Assembly: GCA_021777135.1 (NCBI GenBank)
Contig: JAJYDX010000004.1
Location: 1 to 64,000, forward strand
Length of the DNA stretch: 64,000 nt
Reading direction: 5' to 3'
Origin: a bacterium
GTDB lineage: Bacteria; SZUA-79; Acidulodesulfobacterales; Acidulodesulfobacteraceae
Part shown: positions 1 to 7,745 of the stretch, piece after piece
Layout of the letters: each line of letters starts with the position of its first letter
Numbering within the stretch: the stretch's first letter is position 1
Notes under the pieces: generated by a model
The model's input: the letters and a program-made list of their open reading frames with translations, nothing else
Databases searched by the model: none
Told to the model about the DNA's origin: nothing
Made by a program: the position numbers and the translations under genes

Positions 1-139
1 CGGCTACGACCCCGTTTTTATCGTGCCGGAGTTTAATAAAACGGCGGCGCAGATAGGCGCGGAGGAAAAAAACGCAATATCGCACAGGGCGGTTGCTTTC
101 GGAAAAGTTGCCGAGGCGATAAAAACGAAAAGTTCGTAA
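1..139 (+). CDS. rdgB: Non-canonical purine NTP pyrophosphatase (RdgB/HAM1), C-terminal fragment
   Basis: This is the last 45 codons of a gene cut by the window start, read in frame from base 2. It carries the family's C-terminal block: GYDPVF near the start of the fragment, then an EEKN(x)ISHRA segment. These residues help form the base-recognition pocket of RdgB, which hydrolyses (d)ITP and XTP to monophosphates and so cleans the nucleotide pool. The fragment is about 50% G+C by count, clearly above the genes that follow, and uses GCG and GGC codons. Stop is TAA at 137-139. The family call is firm; nothing can be said about the missing N-terminal part. Confidence 0.85.
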   Translation, partial: GYDPVFIVPEFNKTAAQIGAEEKNAISHRAVAFGKVAEAIKTKSS

Positions 140-175
140 TCTCCGCATGAGCGGCGGTAGGATATTTATCGAATT

Positions 176-1552
176 ATGATGGATAAAAAACTTATAAATG
201 AATTTGAAATGCTGCTGGGAAAGGACAGGGTTCTTTCAGAAACCGAAGAACTTCTCTGTTATTCTTACGATGCCACATCGAAGGATTTTATGCCGGACGT
301 CGTCGTGTTTCCGCTTGATGCGGAAGAAATATCAAAGATAGTAAAACTATGCTTAAAGTATAATACCCCGGTCGTAGGAAGAGGTTCCGGTAGCGGTTTT
401 TCAGGGGGAAGTCTGCCTTTAAAAGGCGGCGTCGTAGTTTCGTTTACTAAAATGAACCGAATTTTGGAATTAGATGAAGAAAATATGTTTGTTACCGTAG
501 AACCAGGGATAATAAACGCCGATTTAAAAAATTATCTTTCGGAAAGAGGATATTTTTATCCTCCAGATCCGGCAAGTTACGAATTTTCGACTATAGGCGG
601 CAACGTAGCCGAATGTTCCGGCGGGCCTGCTGCCGTAAAATATGGTGTTACTAAAGATTATGTCGCAGAGCTTGAGGTTATAACTGGAGAAGGCGAAATA
701 ATACATACTGGTTCAAAAGCCGTTAAAAACGTTTCGGGGTACAATCTTACAGAGCTTTTTTCCGGTTCTGAAGGCACGCTTGGTCTTTTTTCCAAGATTA
801 CTCTTAAAATTTTATCTAAACCAGAAGCTAATTCGTTGATTTTAGTATCGTTTAACGATATAAATAACGGATTTAATGCCGCAATTTCTCTACTGAAACT
901 AAGGAATAGACCTTCGATGCTAGAATTTATGGATAAATCATCCATTGAATCGGTTAAGAGTTATTTTAAAAGCGACATAATAAGAATAGAAGGAAATTTT
1001 TTATTTATCATAGAAGCTGATGGTTCTCAGGCAGAGGTAGATAAATCAATAGGCGAATATGAAAAAATATTGAAAGAATTTTCACCTGTTTCTCTTTTTT
1101 CTTCATCTTCTACCGGAGAAAAGAAGGAAATAATGGAAGCAAGAAAGGCTATATCTCCGTCTTTAAGAAAATACGGCGATCTTAAAATAAATAATGATAT
1201 TGCCGTTCCTATAAATAAGATTCCCACAATGCTTTTATTTTTAGAAGAAACGTCAAAATTATATAATATACCCGTAATAAATTTTGGACATTTCGGAGAC
1301 GGTAATATTCACGTTAATATTATGTTGGATAAAAAGGACATTGAGATGGTTAAGAAAGGCGAGAAAGCAAAATATGATATTTTAAAAAAGACGGTGGAAC
1401 TGGGCGGAAGTTTGTCCGGTGAACATGGGATAGGACTAGAAAAAAAAGAATTTATGAAATTAAAATACAGCGATTATTATATGAATATTTTAAAAAATAT
1501 TAAAAAAGCATTTGACCCCCAAAATATCATAAATCCAGGAAAGATATTTTAA
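176..1552 (+). CDS. FAD-linked oxidase, GlcD/lactate dehydrogenase type
   Basis: The 458-residue protein has the PCMH-type FAD-binding fold of glycolate and D-lactate dehydrogenase flavin subunits. Visible motifs are a glycine-rich GRGSGSGFSGGS loop at residues 68-79, NVAECSGGP and VKYGVTKDYV, and near residue 370 HFGDGNIHVN followed by GSLSGEHGIG, which carry the C-terminal active-site histidines. It would oxidise a 2-hydroxyacid and pass electrons to the Fe-S partner encoded 42 bp downstream. Two ATG codons lie in tandem at 176 and 179, so the first residue is uncertain by one. The substrate (glycolate, lactate or other) cannot be told from sequence, so no symbol is given. Confidence 0.88.
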   Translation: MMDKKLINEFEMLLGKDRVLSETEELLCYSYDATSKDFMPDVVVFPLDAEEISKIVKLCLKYNTPVVGRGSGSGFSGGSLPLKGGVVVSFTKMNRILELDEENMFVTVEPGIINADLKNYLSERGYFYPPDPASYEFSTIGGNVAECSGGPAAVKYGVTKDYVAELEVITGEGEIIHTGSKAVKNVSGYNLTELFSGSEGTLGLFSKITLKILSKPEANSLILVSFNDINNGFNAAISLLKLRNRPSMLEFMDKSSIESVKSYFKSDIIRIEGNFLFIIEADGSQAEVDKSIGEYEKILKEFSPVSLFSSSSTGEKKEIMEARKAISPSLRKYGDLKINNDIAVPINKIPTMLLFLEETSKLYNIPVINFGHFGDGNIHVNIMLDKKDIEMVKKGEKAKYDILKKTVELGGSLSGEHGIGLEKKEFMKLKYSDYYMNILKNIKKAFDPQNIINPGKIF

Positions 1553-1594
1553 AAATCCGCTATGAATACAATCTCCATATAAGGAGTTTACTGT

Positions 1595-2896
1595 TTGAAA
1601 GACAGAGTAAAATACAAAAATATAGATAAAAGTTATTTAGACTGCGTTCATTGCGGCAAGTGCCTGTCCGGCTGCCCCTCGTATGTAGCCAATTTAAACG
1701 AGTTTTACAGTCCAAGGGGAAGGGTGCGTTTAATTTTGACCGATGATGCCGATAAGCTTCCATTGAGAGCCCCTAAGGTTTCCGAAACGATGTCTTCATG
1801 TCTTTTGTGTGGAAGATGCGTAAAAATCTGTCCAAACGGCGTTAAAATAGACAAACTTATAATAGATGAAAAAATACGGTTAAATGAATTAACGGGCCAT
1901 GTTTTTTCAATAGATAAATTTGCATTAAAAGCCCTTAAAAATAAAAGAAAAGTTTTATTAAAATCGGCATTGGAAATCGGAAATATTCCCATCATAGAAA
2001 AACTTTCCCGGAGATACGCGCCTAAACCTGAAGGTAAGTCTTTTATTAGTAATAAAGATTTAGCGTTTAACGCAATATTTCCAATAAACGAATCATTAGG
2101 TAAAAACGTCTTTAAAGTCGGATATTTCAGCGGCTGTGTTTTCAATAGCATATATCCGCAAATATCCGTTGATACTATAATTTCACTGACGCAAAACGGC
2201 ATTGATGTTTTTGTCCCAAAAACGCAGGGATGTTGCGGACTGCCCTTTATTTCAAGCGGTGACATAAAATCTTTTAGGGAACTTGCCTTGAATAATGTAA
2301 GGGCGTTTAAAGATAAAGAAATTCATTATATTGTGACGTCTTGCGCTTCATGCGCATATTCCATAAATAAACTTTATCCTTTATATTTTAATGCAAATGA
2401 AGATGAGTATGCCGAAATTAAGCAATTTTCTGAAAAATTACTAAATATATGGTCATTTTTTAAAGAATTAGAAAAAAAAGGCGTTAATATAAAAAGCGGA
2501 GAATTAAAAAAAGAAACTGAAGTTGTTTTTCATGCACCTTGCCACCTTTCAAATATGCCGGAGTTTAAGCCGGCGTCTTCTAACGAAAACTTAATCGGCG
2601 AAGCGGGCTTTATAGCGGATAAAATTAACGGATTGAAATTAAAACCATTAAATCATAATTATTGTTGCGGCAACGGAGGCATGTTTAACATAAGGCATTA
2701 TAATTTATCTAAAAAAATTACAAGCCGTAAGTTTGAAGAAATCAAAGAAGCGTCGCCGCAGGAGGTATTAACTTCATGTTCCGGATGTATGTTTTCGTTG
2801 AAAGACCAGAAAGGAATACTTGAAGGAAGCGAAAGATTGCCCGTAAGGCACTTAATAAGCGTTTATGCCCAGAGTTTAAAAGAATTAAAAGAATGA
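1595..2896 (+). CDS. GlcF-like Fe-S oxidoreductase subunit
   Basis: The 433-residue protein starts at TTG with AAGGAG at 1581-1586. It has two 4Fe-4S motifs of CxxCxxCxxxC type (C17/C20/C23/C27 and C69/C72/C75/C79), followed by two CCG domains containing GCCGLP, CASC, APCH, CCGNGG and SCSGC. This is the architecture of GlcF and of heterodisulfide-reductase D-like subunits, which accept electrons from a flavoprotein such as the upstream neighbour and pass them to the quinone pool or another carrier. Its last 12 bases overlap the convergent kinase gene. Pairing with the GlcD-like gene is well supported; the physiological acceptor is not. Confidence 0.88.
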   Translation: MKDRVKYKNIDKSYLDCVHCGKCLSGCPSYVANLNEFYSPRGRVRLILTDDADKLPLRAPKVSETMSSCLLCGRCVKICPNGVKIDKLIIDEKIRLNELTGHVFSIDKFALKALKNKRKVLLKSALEIGNIPIIEKLSRRYAPKPEGKSFISNKDLAFNAIFPINESLGKNVFKVGYFSGCVFNSIYPQISVDTIISLTQNGIDVFVPKTQGCCGLPFISSGDIKSFRELALNNVRAFKDKEIHYIVTSCASCAYSINKLYPLYFNANEDEYAEIKQFSEKLLNIWSFFKELEKKGVNIKSGELKKETEVVFHAPCHLSNMPEFKPASSNENLIGEAGFIADKINGLKLKPLNHNYCCGNGGMFNIRHYNLSKKITSRKFEEIKEASPQEVLTSCSGCMFSLKDQKGILEGSERLPVRHLISVYAQSLKELKE

Positions 2897-3853
2897 AGCG
2901 GGGTTGACGAGCATCGTTACGGCCATATCCGCTTTTTCTATTTTTACTGGAAGCGTTCCGGCAAACTCTCCGTCGCACTGATAAAATATATATTTATTTT
3001 CCGAGGGATTTAGAGACGACACAGTCATCTTTTTAGCTTTCAAATAAAAGTCTGGGTTGTTCAAATATTTTTTATAAAAAGTCAATGACTTTAAGATGGA
3101 AAAAATAACGCCTGTTCTTCCTTTTACATTTTTTACCAATCTTATATAGAATTTATCTTTTAACGGAGAATTGCCGGGAAATACTTTGAAGGGTCCGCCG
3201 TAGTATCTTATATTTGATACTATAATTTCATTAGCAGTATATTTAATGTTAATTTTAGGCTGTATTTCTCCGCTTTCTGTCCGCCCCGTTTCCTTTATTA
3301 TTTCTAAAGATATGTCGCAAAATTTATAATTTTTAGTCAGTTTAATTATACTAAATATATAACTTATATATTTTATAAAATTATTATATATTTTTTTCTT
3401 ATTTTTTCTTATTTTTTCCTCTATATTTTTAACGATAAAAGCATCGAGCCCGATTCCGGTCATGGCTAAAAAGTATCTATCGTTAGCCTTGCCAAGATTA
3501 ATTTTTACCGGTTCGTATTTATAAATAATTTCATTAAGAGCTTTTTTTAAAGAATAAGGCGTTTTGTTTTCGAGGGCAAAAAGATTTACTGTTCCCATGG
3601 GCAAGTGCGCAATCGGTATATCAGTATAAACTAAATTATTTATAACGTAATTTAAACTTCCGTCGCCTCCAAGCACCAGAACAGCATCGAAGAAATTTAC
3701 AATTTGTTCTTTTTCAATTTTATTTTCAATTATATCTAAAGTGTTAGCCAAGATGCCGTGGTTTTTTAGAAAATTTAAAATATAAAAAAGCTTTTTTTTT
3801 GAAAAACGCCCTGACTTAGGATTGTAAATAATTAATATCTTATTGTAATTCAT
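2885..3853 (-). CDS. Diacylglycerol kinase-like lipid kinase
   Basis: The 322-residue protein belongs to the DagK/LCB5/YegS lipid kinase family. It has an N-terminal NPKSG segment (residues 11-15), the nucleotide-binding GGDGS loop at 62-66 and PMGTVN at 85-90, followed by the beta-rich C-terminal domain with PFKVFPGNSPL and QCDGE. Members phosphorylate diacylglycerol or related lipids at the inner face of the cytoplasmic membrane. The gene is convergent with the GlcF-like gene (12-bp overlap) and diverges from the next gene across about 146 bp. Which lipid is used cannot be decided. Confidence 0.85.
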   Translation of the reverse strand: MNYNKILIIYNPKSGRFSKKKLFYILNFLKNHGILANTLDIIENKIEKEQIVNFFDAVLVLGGDGSLNYVINNLVYTDIPIAHLPMGTVNLFALENKTPYSLKKALNEIIYKYEPVKINLGKANDRYFLAMTGIGLDAFIVKNIEEKIRKNKKKIYNNFIKYISYIFSIIKLTKNYKFCDISLEIIKETGRTESGEIQPKINIKYTANEIIVSNIRYYGGPFKVFPGNSPLKDKFYIRLVKNVKGRTGVIFSILKSLTFYKKYLNNPDFYLKAKKMTVSSLNPSENKYIFYQCDGEFAGTLPVKIEKADMAVTMLVNPASFF

Positions 3854-3999
3854 ATTAATTAATTTTAATAAATATAAAAATTATTTTCAATGTTATTAGC
3901 TTGTTTTAATATCTTGTTAATTTGACTTTACCACAGTGCTTTATTATAATGTTAATGAGTTATAATAATCATTTAACAATACACGTAACTGGAGTTTAT

Positions 4000-5229
4000 A
4001 TGCACCATACAAATACGGGAATAGCAGGCAAAAAAGTTTATATACCATATATGTCCGATGCCGCTTACGCTTTAAGCGCCGCATTCAGGAGATGCGGTGT
4101 AGATTCCTCAGTTATGGACGAGCCTGATGAATCTACCCTTGATTTTGGACTTAAGTTTACGAACGGAAACGAATGTATGCCCTGTTTCGTTACCACCGGC
4201 GATATCATTAAGGTTATAGAAAAACCTGATTTTGATGCTAAAAAATCTGCATTTTTTATGCCGACCTCTCCAGGTCCCTGCAAATTTGGACAATACAATA
4301 GACTTCACGAAATGGTGTTGGATAATCTTGGTTACAACGAAGTTGAGTTCCTGGTCCCAAGCGCCCAGAAATCCTATACCGATTTTATTGGAGACAAAGC
4401 GACTCTTTTCAGGAGAGTGGCATGGCAGGGCTGTGTAGCGGTAGATACTTTAGAAAAGGCTCTTTATAGGGTCAGGCCTTACGAAACCACTAAGGGAGAT
4501 GCGGTTTCCGTCTATAAGGAATGTTTAAATTTAGTTGTAGATGCGACCGAGAGCGGTAAAGATATTTACGATACCATGGAGGTATGTGCCAAGAAGTTTG
4601 GAAAAATACCGAGAAAAGATGAATTACGGCCACTTATAGGCGTTGTAGGCGAAATATTTTTAAGGCTAAACAAATTTACTAATAATTTTACGATAGAAAA
4701 GGTCGAAGCTCTTGGAGGCGAGGTTTCCGTTGTTCCGACATATAAATGGATAACTTTTACTACTTATGAATATACTGTAAATGCTTTTAGAAACAGGAAA
4801 GTAAAAGATATGTTTTTAAGTTTTCTAGTAAATTATTATCAGAAAAAGGATGAAACTGGTATGTTCAGGCCTTTTAAAAAACTACTTAGACATCATAAGG
4901 AAACGAGCATAAAGGAAATACTTTCATATTCCAAAAAATATCTAGATTTATCTTTAGGCGGAGAGGCAATACTTACCGTTGGCGAGTCAGTAGATTTTGC
5001 AAAGAAGGGTTATTCGGGCGTAATAAGCATTCATCCCTTTCACTGCATGCCAGGTTCTATAGTACAGATCGTTTCTAAAAAATTCAGGGAAGACCTTAAT
5101 AATTTTCCCTGGATAAACTTGTGGTTTGACGGACAGGAAAGTACTAATTTAATGCTCAGGCTGGAGGCTTTTATGCATCAGGCAAAGCAGTGGAGAGGGG
5201 GTAAAAATGACTTTTCAGAAGCTGCGTAA
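4000..5229 (+). CDS. 2-hydroxyacyl-CoA dehydratase activase-related protein (COG3581/DUF2229-like)
   Basis: The frame is open from an ATG at 3922, but the ATG at 4000 is preceded by GGAG five bases upstream and gives a normal N-terminus (MHHTNTG), so that 409-residue form is preferred. Conserved cysteine blocks are NECMPC (C59, C62), GPCKFGQYN (C94) and, near the C-terminus, HPFHCMPGSIV. These match the stand-alone halves of large proteins annotated as CoA-substrate-specific enzyme activase-related. Relatives are thought to bind Fe-S clusters; their biochemical role is not established. No ASKHA-type activase ATPase gene lies beside it. The 3' end overlaps the protease gene by 23 bp, implying coupled translation. 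Confidence 0.65.
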   Translation: MHHTNTGIAGKKVYIPYMSDAAYALSAAFRRCGVDSSVMDEPDESTLDFGLKFTNGNECMPCFVTTGDIIKVIEKPDFDAKKSAFFMPTSPGPCKFGQYNRLHEMVLDNLGYNEVEFLVPSAQKSYTDFIGDKATLFRRVAWQGCVAVDTLEKALYRVRPYETTKGDAVSVYKECLNLVVDATESGKDIYDTMEVCAKKFGKIPRKDELRPLIGVVGEIFLRLNKFTNNFTIEKVEALGGEVSVVPTYKWITFTTYEYTVNAFRNRKVKDMFLSFLVNYYQKKDETGMFRPFKKLLRHHKETSIKEILSYSKKYLDLSLGGEAILTVGESVDFAKKGYSGVISIHPFHCMPGSIVQIVSKKFREDLNNFPWINLWFDGQESTNLMLRLEAFMHQAKQWRGGKNDFSEAA

Positions 5230-6304
5230 AAATATATTTTTATTTTTTTGTATTATAATTCCGTTAACTTGTATTTTATCTATTAAACAATCCCGTGCAA
5301 GTAATTATAATTACAATGAAAATGGAAGCGGGTCTGCCGTGGAGAGACTTTTCAATCAACTTAAACCCGGCGTAGTCCACATTGAAGTTTTGGGATATGC
5401 GCGACTTAAAAACGGCGCTATAATGCCTGAAGAAGATATTGGAACTGGGTTTTTTATTAATAAAAATGGGGATATACTTACAAATTTTCATGTAATAGGA
5501 AACGCAGGCAAGATTTATGTAAGTTTTTTAAAATATAAAAACATAAGGGCGAGCATTGTAGGAACCGACCCTATGTCCGATATAGCCGTTATAAAAATAA
5601 AACCGGACGGCAAAATTATAACTCCTTTGACCATGGGTGATTCAAGCAGTTTAAGAGTCGGTGAAAGAGTTGTGGCCATAGGAAATCCCTATAATCTTTA
5701 TCAAACCGTTACAACCGGAATTATTAGCGGACTAAAGAGGTCTCTTTTTTTCCCTTCCGCAAGATTTTACGGCAATATAATACAAACTGATGCAGCGATT
5801 AATCCGGGAAATTCTGGCGGGCCTCTTGTTGACTATAATGGTCATGTTATTGGCATAAATACTGCAAAGCTTGCAAATAACGCTCAAAATATCGGATTTG
5901 CAATCCCCATAAATCTTGCAAAAAAAAATATACCGGCATTAATCAAATACGGAAGGGTTATAAGACCGTGGCTAGGCATAGAAGCTATAAAATTGACGAA
6001 AAGTCTATCAACGCTTCTCGGTATAAAATACGTTAAAAAAGGACTTCTGGTCGAAAAAGTTTTTCCAAACAGTCCTGCTTACAAGGCTGGCATTATAGCC
6101 GGGAACAGGCTTATAGCAATGAAAGATATTAATTATATAATAGGCGGAGATATAATAACAAGATTTGATAACAAAAGCGTAAATTCGTTTTCGCGGCTTG
6201 AAGAGCTTATAAGTACGTTTGCTCCCGGGCAGGTTATTACTCTAAAGGTTCATAGGGGCAATTCAGTAAAATTAGTTAAAGTCAGATTGGCTAGCATGCC
6301 TTGA
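5207..6304 (+). CDS. HtrA/DegP-type periplasmic serine protease with PDZ domain
   Basis: The 365-residue protein begins with a basic n-region (KLRK) and a hydrophobic stretch at 10-25, a signal peptide or anchor. The trypsin-like domain shows a full triad: H95 in NFHVI, D125 in DPMSDIAV and S203 in GNSGGPL. A single PDZ domain occupies roughly 255-362. Such proteins degrade or hold misfolded proteins in the cell envelope. The start ATG lies inside the preceding gene, with a GGGGG-type ribosome-binding site just upstream, so the two are probably translated together. With one PDZ domain it resembles DegS or short HtrA proteins more than two-PDZ DegP. Confidence 0.9.
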   Translation: MTFQKLRKNIFLFFCIIIPLTCILSIKQSRASNYNYNENGSGSAVERLFNQLKPGVVHIEVLGYARLKNGAIMPEEDIGTGFFINKNGDILTNFHVIGNAGKIYVSFLKYKNIRASIVGTDPMSDIAVIKIKPDGKIITPLTMGDSSSLRVGERVVAIGNPYNLYQTVTTGIISGLKRSLFFPSARFYGNIIQTDAAINPGNSGGPLVDYNGHVIGINTAKLANNAQNIGFAIPINLAKKNIPALIKYGRVIRPWLGIEAIKLTKSLSTLLGIKYVKKGLLVEKVFPNSPAYKAGIIAGNRLIAMKDINYIIGGDIITRFDNKSVNSFSRLEELISTFAPGQVITLKVHRGNSVKLVKVRLASMP

Positions 6305-6331
6305 TATAAGTAAATTGCGACAGGGGTTTTT

Positions 6332-6967
6332 ATGTTTTTAACTGAAAAGAAAGATATAAAGGAAATTGACGAAGCATTAAACAAATATAAAAAAGTCGGA
6401 ATTATAGGCTGTGCTTCATGTGCATCCGTCTGCTTGACCGGCGGAAGCAAAGAAGTAAGGGAAATGGAAAAGCATCTTAAGGATTCCGGAAAAGAGGTTA
6501 CGTTTACAATTTCGATTGATGAGCCTTGCGATAAAAGAGTACTAAGGGAAGATATCCGTTTTGTAGAAGACGAAATGAAAAATACGGAGGCTGTTGTTGT
6601 ATTGTCTTGTGGTACAGGCGTGCAGACTATAGGAGAATTTATAGGAAAGAAGACGGTATCAGGAACAGACAGCAAATATATTGCTCAGACCGAACATATA
6701 GGCGAATATAATGCTTTATGTGGAGGATGCGACGAATGCAGATTGAATTTTACCGGAGGGGTTTGTACTATAACTTTGTGTCCCAAAGGCTTGCTGAACG
6801 GTCCTTGCGAAGGGCATAACGGCATTAACTGCGAGGTTTATGAAGATAAGGAATGTGTATTCGTGAAATCTTACGAACTGATGACGAAATATTCAGAAGA
6901 AGAAAATTTACTTAAAATATTCAATCCCCGAGATTACGGCTTATCGGTAAAAAGAACAAAAATATAA
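6332..6967 (+). CDS. metV: MetV-like zinc/cysteine-rich methylenetetrahydrofolate reductase partner
   Basis: The 211-residue protein matches the family annotated as methylenetetrahydrofolate reductase C-terminal domain or MetV. It has an N-terminal GCASCASVC segment and a dense C-terminal cysteine region (CGGCDEC, CTITLCPKG, GPCEG, NCEVY). In acetogens and many anaerobes MetV forms a complex with MetF, the enzyme that interconverts methylene- and methyl-tetrahydrofolate. A SD-like AGGGG lies at 6322-6326. Twenty bases downstream begins a MetF-like gene, which supports the pairing. Whether this serves methyl synthesis or Wood-Ljungdahl-type flow cannot be decided here. Confidence 0.8.
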   Translation: MFLTEKKDIKEIDEALNKYKKVGIIGCASCASVCLTGGSKEVREMEKHLKDSGKEVTFTISIDEPCDKRVLREDIRFVEDEMKNTEAVVVLSCGTGVQTIGEFIGKKTVSGTDSKYIAQTEHIGEYNALCGGCDECRLNFTGGVCTITLCPKGLLNGPCEGHNGINCEVYEDKECVFVKSYELMTKYSEEENLLKIFNPRDYGLSVKRTKI

Positions 6968-6986
6968 CTTAAAAAAAGTAAATAAT

Positions 6987-7730
6987 ATGCGGATAATACC
7001 CCAAATCGAAACCCCTGTTAGTGAAAATTACATAAATTTTGAAGAAAATTTAATTAAACTCATAGATGAAATAAAAAAAACAGAATTAAGTAATATAGAT
7101 ACCGGTCAAAACCTGCCGCAAATAATTATTGAACAAAATTTTGGCGTAAACGGCTTGCTTTTATGCAAAGATTTAAAAGACAAGTATGGTAATGTAAATA
7201 TAGCTTACGCTTTTAATATGAGAGATAAAAACCGTATATCAATTTTGTCAGATTTAATTACTCTTAAGCAGATAGGTATTAAAGATATAATAGCTTCAGA
7301 AGGCTTGCATCCGTTAAAAACTGTTTTTAATGCAGCCAAGCCTGTATATGACTTAGATATTTTAGGCTTAGGTTTAATATTAAAAAGAGGTTTTATGAAT
7401 TACCTCGAACATATCCCAGGTAAAGATACGCAGGATTTTTTTAACCTTGGTGCTGTTGTTGCTTTATCAAGTGCGGTTGACGGCTTGAAGATTAAGAAAC
7501 TTATTAATATCGGAGCAGATAGGTTTATTATAAATTATACCGGTAAAAATTTAGATGAAGATATTATTAATTATATAAAATCGGAAAAAAAAGAAGTTAT
7601 CTTGCTCGTAAAAGAATCTTATATAGGCAATTCATTGGAAAACTTTATTAGAGAAAACGTGAACTTAAACTTAGACGGTATCATAATTAAAATTTTAGAC
7701 GAAAAGACAAATGTTTTTACGCGACAATAA
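6987..7730 (+). CDS. Short, divergent methylenetetrahydrofolate reductase-like protein
   Basis: The 247-residue protein resembles the MetF TIM barrel: an N-terminal QIETP strand with Glu8, a central AFNMRDKNRISILSDL block (residues 75-90, like the CRDRNR segment of MetF) and KPVYDLDILGLG at 118-129. It is some 40 residues shorter than typical MetF. Where MetF normally reads LTGD or LRGD it has ASEG (103-106), so an expected acidic residue near FAD seems displaced. No clear Shine-Dalgarno precedes ATG 6987. Position between metV and iorA supports a redox role with folate; catalytic competence is uncertain. Confidence 0.65.
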   Translation: MRIIPQIETPVSENYINFEENLIKLIDEIKKTELSNIDTGQNLPQIIIEQNFGVNGLLLCKDLKDKYGNVNIAYAFNMRDKNRISILSDLITLKQIGIKDIIASEGLHPLKTVFNAAKPVYDLDILGLGLILKRGFMNYLEHIPGKDTQDFFNLGAVVALSSAVDGLKIKKLINIGADRFIINYTGKNLDEDIINYIKSEKKEVILLVKESYIGNSLENFIRENVNLNLDGIIIKILDEKTNVFTRQ

Positions 7731-7745
7731 AGCAATAATTAAAAA

